From assembly GCA_947179485.1 (NCBI GenBank), contig OX359249.1, positions 3,224,001 through 3,288,000 of the forward strand: DNA of 64,000 nt, read 5' to 3'. This document shows positions 13,661-27,588 of the stretch, piece by piece (positions within the stretch are counted from its first letter, which is position 1; each line of letters opens with the position of its first letter). The notes under the pieces were generated by a model that was not told where the DNA came from, did no database searches, and saw only the letters and a list, made by a program, of their open reading frames with translations. Made by a program: the position numbers and the translations under genes. Source of the stretch: Allacma fusca (lineage: Eukaryota > Arthropoda > Collembola > Symphypleona > Sminthuridae).

Positions 13661-16310
13661 GTAGGAGAAAGAATAAACAGCACACGGATCATGATTTTGC
13701 TTCTTAGCCCCCGACTCCCCATTGGATGTATGTGTCATTTGAATTTTCAATAGGAAAAGTTTTGATCCCTCCAATCCGAAACCGATGTGTTAATCTTCAG
13801 TACTTGGTATAAAGTCCTACTTCCAAGTCACGATACATTTCCCGACTTTCTCTCAGAAATTCCTCTTGTCCTGGAAACTCCCATGTATTTTTCTGGAGTG
13901 TGCATAAAGCTGAATCCTATAAAGAATGAGCCCCAAGCCATGAATGTACATGTGTAAATATACGTGAGCAATCATATTTCTCCATTTGCTCGAGAATTAG
14001 AAATGTTTTGCGAGGAAAATAAAATTCCCTGTACCTTTTCACATGCTTTTACAATTACTCCATAAATTCTTGTTAGTCAGGAATATATGAGACTCGTAAC
14101 AATGGAATATATTGTGGAACTCCCAGAGCACTTCTTGTTCCTCACTTCTTCTTCTTCTTATGGTCCTTGCCAAATCTCTAAGTACAAGTCTTTTTTCCAA
14201 TCTTTGACGGAACTATATTACGTACAAAATTCCTACATGTATGTACGAATATAATTATACGTAGTAATGGACAAGTCCCTGATATAAAAATTCGGAAGAA
14301 ATCCCCGCTCAGGCTCCAGAATTGCCTCAAGTCAACTCATTCCTCTCACTTGCTGGCATATTAAATAATAATAAAAACAAATAAATAAAAGCTTTGGAAA
14401 TCTCGGGATGTAATTGACTCCAGCAGCGGCAGGGAGATGTAAATTGGAACGATTTTAATTTATTGACCAAAAGTTTTTCTTCTTGGGTTATTCTCCCAAG
14501 AGACGGGGGAGACATTAGAACGTAGTGTGGAGCACATATCAAGGTGCTTTGTTATACAATTTAAAGATTTACTCTGTGCTCACACACGTCCTCATGCTCC
14601 TGAGTCTTATGGTTCCTTTCTACATATATGTAATTACGTTTAATTATACTCTCATATTTCCTTGAGCAATCCAAGCCCCTCTGCTAATGCTAAGTTTAAT
14701 GGCATTTCCCACCGGGCAATTAATTTCCGAGGAATCATTTCTTCCCAAATATTTTTTTAGCAATGAATTTCTAATTGAGGTCTACACTAATTTAATTTGA
14801 GGCTCTTACTAACTAAAATCTGATTTTGTTTTAATTATATTACTAAGAATTGTGTATTTACAATGTATATTATTATATTTTTAATTACGTTTAATTTGCT
14901 TTTTGTTCACCGTGTGTCGGTTTTATTTACTTTTATTCGGTTTACCGTATCGTTTTGAAATCATTAGCTTTCTACTTGTATGGAAAATTTCCCTTTTACC
15001 TTTTAGGTACTACATCTTGTTTGAATAGATTTGGAAGCTGGAGAGAAACCGAAAAGGGTGTCTGTAAATATATGCTTGAGGTATGAAAAAAATGTACTGG
15101 GCAAAGATGGTGCCTAAAAATGTTACTTACAATTGTTGCTGTAAATAGCTATTATTATATTATACGTAAAATACAAATCCAGGCGAAAGTACCGCAAGCA
15201 TTTATGATGTCAGACCCAAAAGGGTTTCTTTCCTAACTCCTTTACGACTCCTAGGCATTCATACATGTGTAAACATGTTTAGTACAGTATTACAATTAAA
15301 TAGATGCCTACATGTCACCCTGAACCTTTGACGTGCCCCCCCCACCACAATTTAGTCTTAACTTAGAATGAATTGGTTTTTGAGAAACGACCGGAGAAAT
15401 GAAAGGGAGACTGACGTTTGGTGAAATAAAATAGTGTCTTTGCACATACGCTGCTACTACTAAAAACTTTTTCAGTTCTAAACTTAATTTCCCAAAAATC
15501 AAAGATGGCAAGCCTCTTGAGTAGTGAAGCTTGACGTTCGACAAAGCTACTACAAACTTACTAAGGAGAGTAATGATGACTGTAGAGTACCAGCTTTGTG
15601 TGGTCCGAAGGGCTCCATGGGTAATAGGGAAAATATACCTACTTCCAAATCTAAATGGTATGTATAATTTAAAAATATATATATATAATTAATTCTGGAA
15701 GGGTGACCAGACGTCCTCAAGGTTATCCATGCTGCCCTGAAGACAGTTCGAATGATTGGGCCTTAGTTATGATTTGTGATGACTGACACATATATAAAAT
15801 TCTCAAGCACAAAAATACATACACTTAGTAGGTGACTAAGGGGCCAGCTCAGTCAATCGACACTTTTTGCACTAGATTTGCTTACGAATCCACCTCTATT
15901 TCAATATTGTATCTGTAAATTAGACAAACAAAGTAATTTAAATAAATGCTACAAGAGTGAAGAATAACTCCTGTATAACAGTAGGGACCTTGGTCTCATT
16001 ACACAAACATACCTCCATTTCTTTTCGTTCTCTACAAATCCATAGGGAAATAATTTGGAAGCTTATACTTGGAGAAAATAGGCCCTTTCAGGGGTAGGCG
16101 CAGACACAGTGTGGACCCTCTCTAGTAGATCATCCCTAAATACAGCACGAACAATTATTTGTAATAACATGCTTTTATAACAACAAAAATTAACATTGTA
16201 TAAAATAAATTTTTCGTCACTGGACAATCTATCTCTAAAAATTATTACTCTTTTTCCAATACTTTTACCAGGAAGGTCTCTTTAGAGAAAATGACACTGT
16301 GTACTACATA

Positions 16311-16350
16311 CAGTGTCCTTTCTCTCTATAAGAGCACCCCTGAAAGACTC
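16311..16350 (+). mobile_element. MITE terminal repeat (pogo-like family), one end
   Basis: After TA, the sequence CAGTGTCCTTTCTCTCTATA is followed by AGAGCACCCCTGAAAG. It is the same terminal motif as the complete copy at 27.6 kb. I could not fix the partner end. Confidence 0.5.
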
Positions 16351-19300
16351 AAAAGATGATTCTTATAAGGGCATGCTACTACTCCTTGAAAAAATAAGGA
16401 ATAAACTGCACCAATTCCATAGACCATTGGGTAAATCAAGCAGAGCATTGGGTCCTTGAAACATATGTGTCTAACAATTAAAACAGATATTGCTCTTATA
16501 AAAGGGGCCTCTGATTCTGAGAATCTGCTGTTTACAGTAACCACTGCAGCTTTCACCTTAACATAAGCTTACGACATTACTTATAATTAGTCTCTTTTTG
16601 AATGACATCAAAATTGATTTCCAAATTTCTACTTTAAGTAATTTACATGTATGTATAGTTTTAACAGGGGAGGTTAGCAAAAGATAACAAAATTATTACT
16701 CAAAAAAAATTAAATACTAACATTTATAGTGGCTCTTCCTATTACTACACTGACTTGACTCTGAGTTTCTGATCCATATAATAAAAGGTATTATTAATTA
16801 TACGTACTGTGAACTGGGAGAATCCGTGTAGAGTAGCAGTCTTCGACGTAGACGATAATAATTGTAATAAGGTTTAAAAAAAACTTGCTGCGTGAGGACA
16901 TGATTAAGTTGTAGATTTAGATGGGATTTGTTACGACTATAGCCTGAAAAATGAATTGTAGGGACTATAATAATTATTATGTATGTAGCGTGTATGTATA
17001 GGAGCTACGAGCTACCGATGAGAAAGTTACTTATTATTCCTTTCGGAGAGTGGGGGGAAATACATATATTATGGAAAACAGGCCAAGGGACATGAACTTG
17101 AGTGGCTGAAAAATAAGGTAACTACACGGTACTGGGTGTATATGTATTACAAAAAGCATATAGTGGCTTGAAATGTTAATGTGAGAAGGCTATTATTATT
17201 TAGACGTGAGAGAGGAACCTAGAGGTACTGATGCAAGTTCAACTGTAATAGTATTTATATTTAAGAATCACACTCGTCGCACTGTAACCAATGTTAAAGG
17301 AGTAACATTAAAGGAGATAGAAAAAAAAATATTATTATTGTTGTTAACTAGTTCAAGTACTCAGACACACATGTTGACCGTTAACATGTCGTAAATCACA
17401 CGATGCGAAAGAGAAATAAAAGCGATGGTCTGGGGACGTGGTGAGGCCCGTCATCGCAGTTTGATCCGTTCCACTAATAAGTAATTTTACTATACATCAA
17501 CAAGTTGCAAAAAAAAATTAATAAAGATTTACACTTTAGAAGCGCTACTTACTTTACTATACTTAGTACTAAAATCTACTAAAAAAACGTACTGTAGAAA
17601 AATCGACAAGAGTGTGTGATACAAACACATGGTCCGTACGAAAATCCACAATTCACCTTATATTCCCTTCTTCTTCAACAGCAATCTGCATCGATCGCCC
17701 CGATATCATCCAGTCCTACGAACAATAAATACAATGGTATACATCATTTCTTAAATCTAATGTCTCCTAATTATTAATCATTTTTTTAGTATTTAACTTA
17801 GCATGTCATTCCTAGTACCACTAAATATTGACTGTCACTGAAGTCATGGAATTAGTAAGGGATTTTTACTAATGAAATGTATCTTCGATCAATGATGGTC
17901 GCATCGGTGAACCCAAAGCTCCGTTGAACGCACCGCTCTGCACTAGAAATTAATGATTCAAAATTGTATTACTCTATTTTAACCATGATTCAAGTAGCTA
18001 GAGCTAACTATGAAGAATTTAATTCATTAATAATTTTACATTTCTCACATAATTTTAATTGCCCAATTTGTTAATAATCTCCAGGATCTTGAGAATTCCT
18101 TCAACGATTTAAAATTTCGACACGTTGTATTTGAAGTTGTAGCAACGGTCCAGGGCAGTTAAATTGTTCTGATTCAGGATATTCTAACTCTGTTGGTTAC
18201 AAAATACAAACATCCAAAAAATTCTTAACTTGTGTGCTTACTTACAAATTAAAGTAAACATTTTTATCCCATAGAATTTAATTTTGAACTATTATAGATT
18301 ATAATCAAGATATCAATATCATTATAATTCAATTCGAAATATTAGCCTATTGTTAGCCTTATTACTTATTAAATTTGATTACATCAATAATTATACCAAT
18401 TGTAATGTAACTGTTCTTTAAATTTTAGGGGTCATCGGTTCAATTTAAGTATTGAATCGAATTAACTTACCTTCCTAAGCATTTAAAATAACACCCCATA
18501 TTTAATGTTAATTAAGTAGTTAGTTGTCCCGGGACTTCCTTATGTGGGCTAGAAATTGTTATTTATAAATTACAATTAATTTTAATTTTAATTAATAATA
18601 GTTTCTGATGTTTGTATTCGGATCAGTCATTGGTGTAGAATTTTTGGTGACAGACATCCGAAAAAAACGATCTGTATCAGAGAATTTGATTACTGTTCTA
18701 TAGGGAGGGATTTGTCATTTAATATTGAAGGATTTGTTACTTACGATGACAAATGTAAAAAATAAAAATAGTTTGCAGGGAGATGACCCTAATGGATGAT
18801 TTTGGGAGATGATTGTAAAAAAAATGCAGGACACAAGGTGAGACACGGGAAATGTGAGTTTTTTTTAGGTACTACAAAAAACATATGAAGGTGTAAATAT
18901 GTGGATGTACATTTCTCGGAGTGATGTAATTTAAAAAAAGTTACATTTTGAAGAAATATGGTTATTAAGGGAGTTGGAGGATATATAGTTGATTTTGTCA
19001 CTCACTGAGTAGCCTTTTTTGTATCTGATGATAGGTCGGCCCGGGTCTTTCTATATTACAATTTTAACCGGCATCCGGTGATAAGTGCCACGGCCCGGTG
19101 TCGACCTACTCAACTATGAAATCAACAAAAACGTTTTTTAACTATAACGAGAGGAATTACACAACGGTTAAAAAATACATTACTACTATAGACGCTACAT
19201 ACAATAGCCGTAATTATAACTAGACCATGTTAATAGCAAAAAATATACTTTAAAAACTATTTAAATCATCACACGAGTTTCTACATTCAAATCCTGGGTT

Positions 19301-19719
19301 CCCTCTATGTATACATAATTAATTATAGTTATATATTAATAGTATGTCCTATATATGACCTATGACCCTTCTTTCATCACACGCTCACACACACACATAA
19401 AACACACACCTCACACTTACTACAACAACAATTGTTACTAATGCTTACAAAAGAATAATGGAATTGCCCAAAAACAATCACACATTTTTATAACCGTTAC
19501 ATTATAATTACCCTTTACAAAATCGGACTTAACATATATGATACGACTTGCATTCAATTCATTCATTCCTTTTAGTATTAAAAAAAAGTTAACTGTGTAT
19601 ATACATATTATTACATTCAATCTACAGTCTCCAGAGTCATTCCTAAATAACACAGACTTTACTATATATACATAGTCAATTTCCATTCCATACGCCGTTC
19701 AGACATGCATTCAGATATA

Positions 19720-20085
19720 TATATACGAATATTGAATTTCCATACTATCTAAAATACTGAATTCTCCTTAAATTACGAATTTTCATTTCTTACTACGAAT
19801 ATTCATTTCTTGCTACGAATATTCATTTCTTATTATGAATATCAATTTACCCCAATTACGAAAACAAATCCCCAATATTATTTTCAATAACGAATTTATA
19901 TTTTAGTACGAATACTGACTCCCGTATTATTACGAATGTTGGCTTCCCAAAAGACTACACAAGTATTGAATTTAATAGAAATATTGAATTCCTGTATTAT
20001 TATTGAATATATATATATATATATTCCTGGATATATTGAATTCCCATGTTATTCCAACTATTGAATTCCCGTATGAGTACGAAAA
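19720..20085. repeat. degenerate minisatellite of TACGAATATTCATTTCTTA / TATTGAATTCCC units
   Basis: The clearest copies are three 19-20 bp units at about 19794-19850 (TACGAATATTCATTTCTT), followed by looser copies ending in ATTGAATTCCCGTATTATTA and an (AT)n run near 20007-20022. Confidence 0.75.
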
Positions 20086-21880
20086 GAGAGTAATTCCACA
20101 TTGTACGGAAAAAGAATGCCCAAAAGCATTTTGTTATTGAAGAACCAATGAGCAGCACATGATTCCATATTTGTGTACATAAGTATTTAATTAGATTTAT
20201 ATTAAAATAATTATTACTGGTATAGGAAAAAAATTAGCTCCGAACGTTCAAACCCATACTTATAGTTACATATGAACAAAAAATGTGTAGCTTTCAAGTT
20301 ATTAAATATAAAGGGTAATAATAATTATTATTATTATTCTTGAACTATAAAAAAACAGTCACAGTGCTGACAAACGAGGAAGATGGAAGGTTTCTAACAC
20401 TGAGTATATGGGGAGTTATACGGAATGAGACGGGAAAAAATAACCTATTGCATATAATTCCTATACGATATAACATTTACAGACATTAACAGTATGAAAA
20501 AAAAACAAGAAAATGTGAATCAATAAATGGTAAAAAATTATACAGCTATTAATTATTACTGTGAACAGAGAACAATGGAAATTACAAGTACGATCGTATA
20601 TATATACTGTGTACCACACACTGGACGCACCCGGACATTTCGACGTTAAATGGAGTCCTGTAGTTATACATGAAAAAAAGGGAGACAAAATTGTTAGGGA
20701 AAACCATACTCAGTCATGGAAAACATTTATATGATAATTTAATAAGGGAATATGAAAAACCAGTATGATAATTTACTAAATACATTGTGGACTACGGCTC
20801 TATATACAAAAGGAATACATATATGATGTATCTTAATTGACTTATTGAATACATACCTACATAACCTACAGTCGTCAATGTATTATTATCTACTATTATT
20901 CTTATGACATAGTATCAATAAATATAAGACTATTTAATTGACAATGTGCTCACCCTCCTCGGACTTTCTTTCATATATCATTCAAAATTTACAGCATTGC
21001 ATATATGTATATATATATATAAAGCACATATAACTGTACATTCATCTAGCTCTCCCGATATTTATTCATAATTCCTGGACACATACCAGCTCATGCATAA
21101 AAGCCCACAATTTTTGACGCATATATGAAATATAAGTGTATTGTTAAGTGAACCCATTTCAAAGAATCAAAAACTGCCTTGGAGAACCAAATTGGTGGAA
21201 CAATTTATGGTCGATATAATACAATAAAATATAATACACTTCCCAATACATTACCATTCGATATGAAGTTCAGGGCTGACAGAATGAGAAGCTTTAACAT
21301 GGGGAAAAAATTATCAATCTCAGCACTCAAGACATTTTGCATTTGGCTCAGGATTGAATGCCGTTACAAGAACTACGAGCTTGGAAAAGGCAACAAGACA
21401 TTGGCTGATATAAAGCATAGCTGGAATAATTATTAGTATTCAATAAGCATCACTATTTATGGTATGTTCTTTTGTTCAAGTCTTCATGTTTTTTTCAATT
21501 TTTATTGCGATACTCAGGGATTTTTTTCCCATTATACATAATTCACTTCTAAAATGCTCCATTCGCAAAACATCAGTTGCAAAGTTCAGTTGCGAATTAT
21601 CCATTGCCTTTCATAAACCGCTGGAAAAATAGTTGTTGCATTTGGTGCTTTACACAAAATATCATTAGCAATTTCTTTTTTCAAAATTCAAGCATGTAGT
21701 GATGAGGGATGGGGAAATATTTAAATTCCACTAATCTTCCAAACCATCATGAGGATTAGCCAAGTACCATTTGTAATTTATTGGTCATAACATTTTTGTA
21801 AAATGCAATTAATTGACTACCTTATGCAAAATATGATTCCCAGAATGCCTTCAAATTTACATTCCCAAAAGTAATCACTG

Positions 21881-21956
21881 TAAATTGTCATTTCAAAAAT
21901 GTCTACAAATTGTCATTTCAAAAATGTCTACAAATTGTCATTCCCAAAATATCTGG
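21881..21956. repeat. 25-bp tandem repeat, 3 copies
   Basis: AAATTGTCATTTCAAAAATG starts at 21882, 21907 and (diverged) 21932, exact period 25 bp. The flanks hold further decayed AAAATG-containing variants. Confidence 0.85.
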
Positions 21957-22257
21957 AAAACTTCACTCCTAAAAGTTCAGTATGGCGTTTCTAAAATATT
22001 TGCGGAGCATTATACTTGCAAAATAAGATCGGAAATGATATTTCTCACAAGTGCGGCCCTGCAACAACAATGCCTAAAATGCGTTCTCCAAAAATTCTAT
22101 AATTGTGCAATCCATGCATTGTGATGAGAAAAAGTCAGAAATAATTACATAGACAAGTAATCAGTAAGGGTTGAAAAATTTGAGCAAAAAGGCTTTATTT
22201 TATATTTCATAAAATCATTGCCAACAGAGAATTTGAAGATAGGGGACTACAAAATTA

Positions 22258-22263
22258 TTTATT
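22258..22263 (-). terminator. polyadenylation signal AATAAA of the cuticle-like gene
   Basis: AATAAA on the minus strand, 28 bp beyond the stop codon of the cuticle-like gene; a short 3' UTR is implied. Confidence 0.6.
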
Positions 22264-22290
22264 TAGAAAAAAAAGGGATCATTTCAGAAT

Positions 22291-22923
22291 TTACAAATGG
22301 ATCTTGTGGACACCAATGGCTGGTTGAGCAATGAGGGTTTGATGGGCAACAACGGGTTGAGAAATGTAAGTGACTTGTGGTTGGACCAAAGTTGGGACGG
22401 CCTTGTAGTGGATCTGGAAATAAAGTTATTACGAATTAAGTCATTTGATTATTGCCAGTTCCAAAATAAAAACTTGCTCAATTTAATATTTCAATGGATT
22501 TTTTTTCCTTCTCACCTCTGGTTGGTCAATGGTGATTGGTTGCTTGACAATATTGACTTCGGGAGCATTGTAGGTGACTCTGCCCAAAAGTGGGGCTCCA
22601 AGAGCTGGTCCAGAGGCGTAAGACACTCCACCGGCAGCGACAAGGCCAGGGGCGGCCAAGACAGCTGGGCCAGAGATGACTCCAGCACTGACGGTGTAAA
22701 CCAAAGCGGCGAGAAGGACCTTTACACAATCATAATCGATAATATTAAATATTCATATAATTATCAGTAATCCCCAATTTCAGATTTTAAATCACTTTCA
22801 TCAAATTTCAGATCCTGTAAGAGTCAAATTTGACTCCTTCTCAGGGCGGACTGTACGATGTTAGAAAATTAGTGGAAAAAATAAAATTGGGAATGTTCAA
22901 ACACTACTTACGGCGCGAATCAT
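22291..22923 (-). CDS. small secreted cuticle-like protein, 3 exons, 112 aa
   Basis: Three coding exons on the minus strand: 22912-22923, 22516-22719 and 22291-22413 (stop TAA at 22291-22293). All junctions are GT-AG (donors GTAAGT and GTGAG; acceptors AAAG and TTTCCAG) and both introns are phase 0. Exon 1 codes only for MIRA; with exon 2 it makes a classic signal peptide (MIRAVLLAALVYTVSAG), so the product is very probably secreted. The mature part is rich in Ala, Val, Pro, Gly, Gln and Ile, has no cysteine, and carries short repeats such as QPQVTYISQPVVAHQ. This composition and the tiny first exon are typical of arthropod low-complexity cuticle proteins; no chitin-binding Rebers-Riddiford motif is visible. 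A TATA box lies about 95 bp upstream of the ATG and AATAAA lies 28 bp past the stop. The role in exoskeleton is inferred from composition; it could be another secreted structural or epithelial protein. Confidence 0.8.
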
Positions 22924-23015
22924 TTTGATTTTTGAGGGTTGTTGAGGATGTTTTGAGTTGTGAGAGTTGAAAAGTTGGAGAGGACTGTGATGACTGGTGA
23001 AGAGCTCCATCGTCC

Positions 23016-23022
23016 TTTTATA
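23016..23022 (-). promoter_or_regulatory. TATA box of the cuticle-like gene
   Basis: TATAAAA on the minus strand, 93 bp before the ATG at 22923. An initiator-like stretch (TCATCACAGTCC) lies about 28-35 bp downstream, which would give a 5' UTR of roughly 65 nt. The spacing fits a focused arthropod core promoter. Confidence 0.7.
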
Positions 23023-25503
23023 CGTCTGATTTGGCATGAGCTCTTCCATCAAGTTAATTTACAGGGACTTAAAAAGCAATATCTACTGAGAGAAGAAAAC
23101 ACTGGACGGAGGGTTGTTAACATAATAAAATATCTGCTCTTCCTAAATATAATCCACACATTAGACATTGTTGGCATTCAAAGTGGACTACGCCCTTCAA
23201 CCAGACCAAGGCCGCAAGGAAATAGATGACGCTTTTCATTCCTAAAAAGATTTTTTAGATCAATTCCAGGATATGTGTCTTGTTTCAAGAGCTCAGTCAT
23301 GTGTTGGACCTTATTAGCTCCATTACTGTCCTATACAATGTCCATCCCTTTAGCATTCATGTAGCACACACTCCGCCTATGTAGTGCTACTGCCCCCAAA
23401 AAAAAAGTATTCACTTACAAGTCGTCTCTACGGACTCTCGATAACTCTTTTACTCCCTCAAAATTCAACACACATACACAACAGAGAGCAATTCCTGTGA
23501 AAAACAACGGTCAGGCTCTGCGCAAGAAATCAGTTAGGAAACGTGCGGCGTTCATGCAATTGTGTGTAGTAGACATTTTTTTCCAACTTACCTATTGTCA
23601 GCTTGTAAACTACTCAAAGTCAAACTATCCACAGCTATAGACACAAGGTACAAGGAATTTATAGATATAGAATAAGTAAAAGTCTTTTTTTTTACCTTCC
23701 AATGTGTTGTGTCTCATATCGGCTCTGTCCTATGGACTATGGAGTAGAACCGTAGCTCTATAACGCCACAGCTCTTTAGAGTCTTTTTTTAGCCAGTGTT
23801 TGAGCTCAAGGTACTACAGATATACATTTACTCTTCTGTGTTAGTTTGTAACTGGATGGAAAAAATCAACAGGATTATTTCCATTCATAACAAAATATTC
23901 TCCAGGATTTTTTTTCCAGGGTCCAAAGATTAATCATATTCATACGCATATGAAATTTCCTTGGAGATTTCATCAGACTTGATGTTTTTTTATCAATAAT
24001 TTTTATAATGAGCATAGGAAGTCAATGGCTCTATAATTATTAAACCCAGTACAGTGGGCTACCATTGTAAGAGTTCCCCTTACATATCTCCTCTGTATAA
24101 GAGCAAATAAGTAATTTTTTCTCCTTATGTCTTCAAATATTCCCCCCACCCCCCAAGAGACAATGATCTCTTAAGGGGTTCTCATAGTCAGAGGCCCCAT
24201 TACATGATCGGAGGGATAATTTCAGAATTACAATAGCTCAAGGTTAATAAATTAGCATAATCTGAGAAGAGGAATTTAACCTGCTCAATACTTTCGTACA
24301 ATAAGTCATTAAACAATTTCCTATCTTTATTCTGAATAAGGAGAGACAAGGTCTGGAATGCTTAAGAACCCTTTGAGATCATTTCATTTGTGTACTCTAT
24401 TAAAGCTAATTTTAAAATTAGTTTCCACCAATTTTTATAAAATCAGGAATTGTGCTCTATGTTTGTGTGTACTTATAATTACTTGAATTGAAAGGAAATT
24501 CAGGAAATTATCAGGAATAATCTGACGCAACTGCTCAGCATTGCAAATTGGAAACAAGATCAAGATTCCATCAAACATCAGACTTGGTCTTTTGTTCCTA
24601 TTTTAAAATACAACGGAGTAAAATCGAGAATTAACGGTACATGGAACACTTTGACGGAGCCCCTTCATCTGTTTACACAATGCTTAAGAAACTGCTGACA
24701 AGTGATTGTTTTTATTAGAGAGTAATTTTCCAGTTCCTTACAACGACCTTGTGTCGAGATTTTACTGTACTGGAAATTATTTGTGGGCGTATTTATCCAT
24801 CTGTAATTTTATAATGAACTTCACAAAGCATCAAAATTCCAAACCAGAAGGAAGAAACATGAGGGGAAGACATGGATTATTAGCAATACAGTACATGCAG
24901 TTGAACCTAAGCTGACCGGAGCCCTCCAAAAGAGTAGCCTCATATATAATAGGGTGACTTTATTTTTCCCGAGCGCTTTTCATACTCTAATTGCCACCTT
25001 CACAGTTCACCCATTACATGACCCCAGTGTTTAGGCATCCCTGGAAGGCTACAATAAACAGGACCAACGGGAGTAAAAATGATAATAAAAAGTCTGAATA
25101 TGATAACCAAAATAAATACAAAGGGTTTAGAGTCATACACATGAGACAGTGTGTATAGAGACAGTGACTGAAAAAGAATCGGAAGCTCTTGAGCTGGTCA
25201 ACGGAGAATTTTTGTCTCATTAGTTTTGAGAGACAGGAGCACTACATTGCTCTTCCTAAAAATAAGGCTGCTGAATCCATTGAAAATTGGCAATTATCAA
25301 CTCCTCAGCATCACCCGCTAGTACAGGTGAGCATGTACATCCGGGAGCTAATTATGAGCACAGGAGGAGTAGAAAGGATGTGAAGGAACATGTAGATACA
25401 TCTATACAATAGTCTGTGGACATTTCTGCAGAAATGTAATAATAAGTCGTGACATTTGATCTATAACGATGAGCACATAAACATGGGGCTATTGCACATA
25501 GTA

Positions 25504-25538
25504 CAGTGTACTCTCGATGTAATAGACATCCTTGAAAG
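25504..25538 (+). mobile_element. MITE terminal repeat (pogo-like family), one end
   Basis: TA then CAGTGTACTCTCGATGTAAT, then AGACATCCTTGAAAG. Family assignment is from shared terminal sequence only. Confidence 0.45.
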
Positions 25539-27154
25539 ACCATGCCCTATTTTTTAACACACTCCCGGTAGTATCATGTACGGCTAGTTATAGGGGCGAA
25601 GGAAAGTTAGGTACTATTGTGAATGCAATGATGTCTGGTTGTCTTCTTGTCCAGGCGTCCGGTTGTAAGTTCATAGAATAATAACCAGACAAATGAAACA
25701 AGCAAAAGCACATTTTCATAGTGAGTCAATGTCTAAAAAAATAATTCTTTAGTTTTTGGAGGCGACGGGGGTGAACCTCAAGTGGCCTCAAGTAGCAGTA
25801 CAAAAATCAGATACAAGCACGTACTAATACATATATACGAAACCTGGAAGATACGTCTTAGGTCATCTAGCGTGAGATTTTTATTTAACGTGAATTTTCC
25901 TTGGCACATGTTAGCACCATCATTCACTAGATGGCCCAGTTGCTAGTGTGCACTAAATTTAAATATAAAGCATTTTTAGGGTCGAAGAAATGAAGTTTCT
26001 ATTGCGAACATCGAGAAATCTGCTGCCCACCATCAGTCAACATTTTAATGGTTACGTTAACAAGCGAATTAACGCTACTAGATGATTAACTACGTTATGT
26101 GTCCTACTGACAGTGATGCCTACGGATTTTGCATGAGATCGGATCATTCATTTGACCTCAGGAATTTAAAAGGTCGCATGCCATATGTACCAAACCATAT
26201 CCTGATACACCTAAATTTATCCACCAGATGTCACAGCCACCATAAGTTGCATTGCATTAAACATTTACGGACGTTGTTATATCGTTGACCACTAGATGTC
26301 TTGGAACTAAAATCCAAGCGCAAGTTCAATAATCATTTGACTCCACCCTTTTATTTATTTGTAGCTACTGCTGTACCCTGCACGGGTCTCCAGGAAGGCG
26401 TGGATCTCGTTTAAAGTTTAAAACTTACAAAATCAAAGGTTATACCGATGAATTTACAAATTAATTGTGTTCAGGAATTAGGGCTCGAACAAGTGCACCC
26501 AGCCCTAATTACGCTTAAAGCGGGTTTTGAAGTACCGGGAAAATTCATATAATAATCGATGATAGTCACTTGTATGATGTCAACGTCCACATACGCTGAT
26601 AGGGAGTATGTATACCCTATCACTTCAATAATGGTTAAGGTTGGTGCAACAAGGATATGGATGTATGTAAATATGCCAACCCTGGTCGCGCACTCCAAAT
26701 TTTTGTGTAACTTGTCCCGACCAATGGCAGCCATGCCGAGGAAGTGGCTTACCTGGACTTGATTACTGAAGGGAGTTTTGTAAATGCCTCGACAGCAGGT
26801 TATTCTTCATATAAATATTTGTTCTACACATATTTCGATTTTCCTTGAAAGTTTCATGATTGCATACGTAGCATAATACATTTACATATGTACATGCCCT
26901 TAGTGAACAATACGGCACTTCGCCCCCTTAGTGACTTATAACACCTTACAATTAGTATTAATCACGGATGATTTTTCTAGTAATTATAAGAGTACGTATA
27001 TTATACTTGATCTGTAACGGACATCAACTTATGTACCTTCCACATTTCCTCCACAATGCTAAAACTATTTGAAGGCATTCCACTTCAAGATCATGGTAAT
27101 TTGTTCATTACAATTTATCAATACAAAATTTATGCACAAGCCACAATTTATTTG

Positions 27155-27183
27155 AGGGTTGCTCGTATTCAGAGAGTAGACTG
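27155..27183 (-). mobile_element. MITE terminal repeat (pogo-like family), one end
   Basis: Minus strand: TA, CAGTCTACTCTCTGAATACG, then AGCAACCC. It shares CAGTCTACTCTCT with the end at 7150-7185. Confidence 0.45.
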
Positions 27184-27588
27184 TATACTTACATATTGTT
27201 CTTATACAGTATCTGCGTCCATGCATTAACATAGCCCCAGTCACAATGAGCAAGCTAACATTTGCACGTGATCGATTTGTGCAGTGCATGAAATATTTTT
27301 TTTTTGTTTTTCCGTCCATACATGTATACACGACCATAGGCGGATTTATCTGGAAGCGAGACTGTTCCTCCTCATGAAGGGAGGATAATTGAAAGAAAGG
27401 GAATTCCATTGAAGATATTGGAGCATTGGAAGGATATGGGAAAATATGGGAGGAAATTGTGAAATTAAAGAGAAGGAAATTCAAAACAGAAATGAAGTTG
27501 TTAATAAATCATATTCCGGACTAGAGAAGAGAAAGAGCGAGTGCTTGATCCTTGGATCGGAGGAGACAAGAGAGATTATTTTTGTGTA

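Larger units (their letters stand above)
13661..22250. other. gene-free AT-rich region, with exon-like GC patches at 17.4-19.1 kb
   Basis: Mostly AT-rich and unremarkable. Short patches with balanced base content and nearby splice-like signals occur at about 17395-17475, 17690-17745, 17880-17945, 18095-18200 and 19030-19110, but they do not join into a convincing protein. No product can be named. Confidence 0.5.

Noticed and set aside
19030..19110. Possible spliced-leader RNA gene
   Set aside because: There is a donor-like GTGATAAGT in a hairpin-rich patch, but no clear Sm site or tandem array, so the call is not supported.
22297..22770. 157-codon frame on plus
   Set aside because: It lies antisense across the cuticle-like gene, including its intron, and is open only because of that gene's codon composition.
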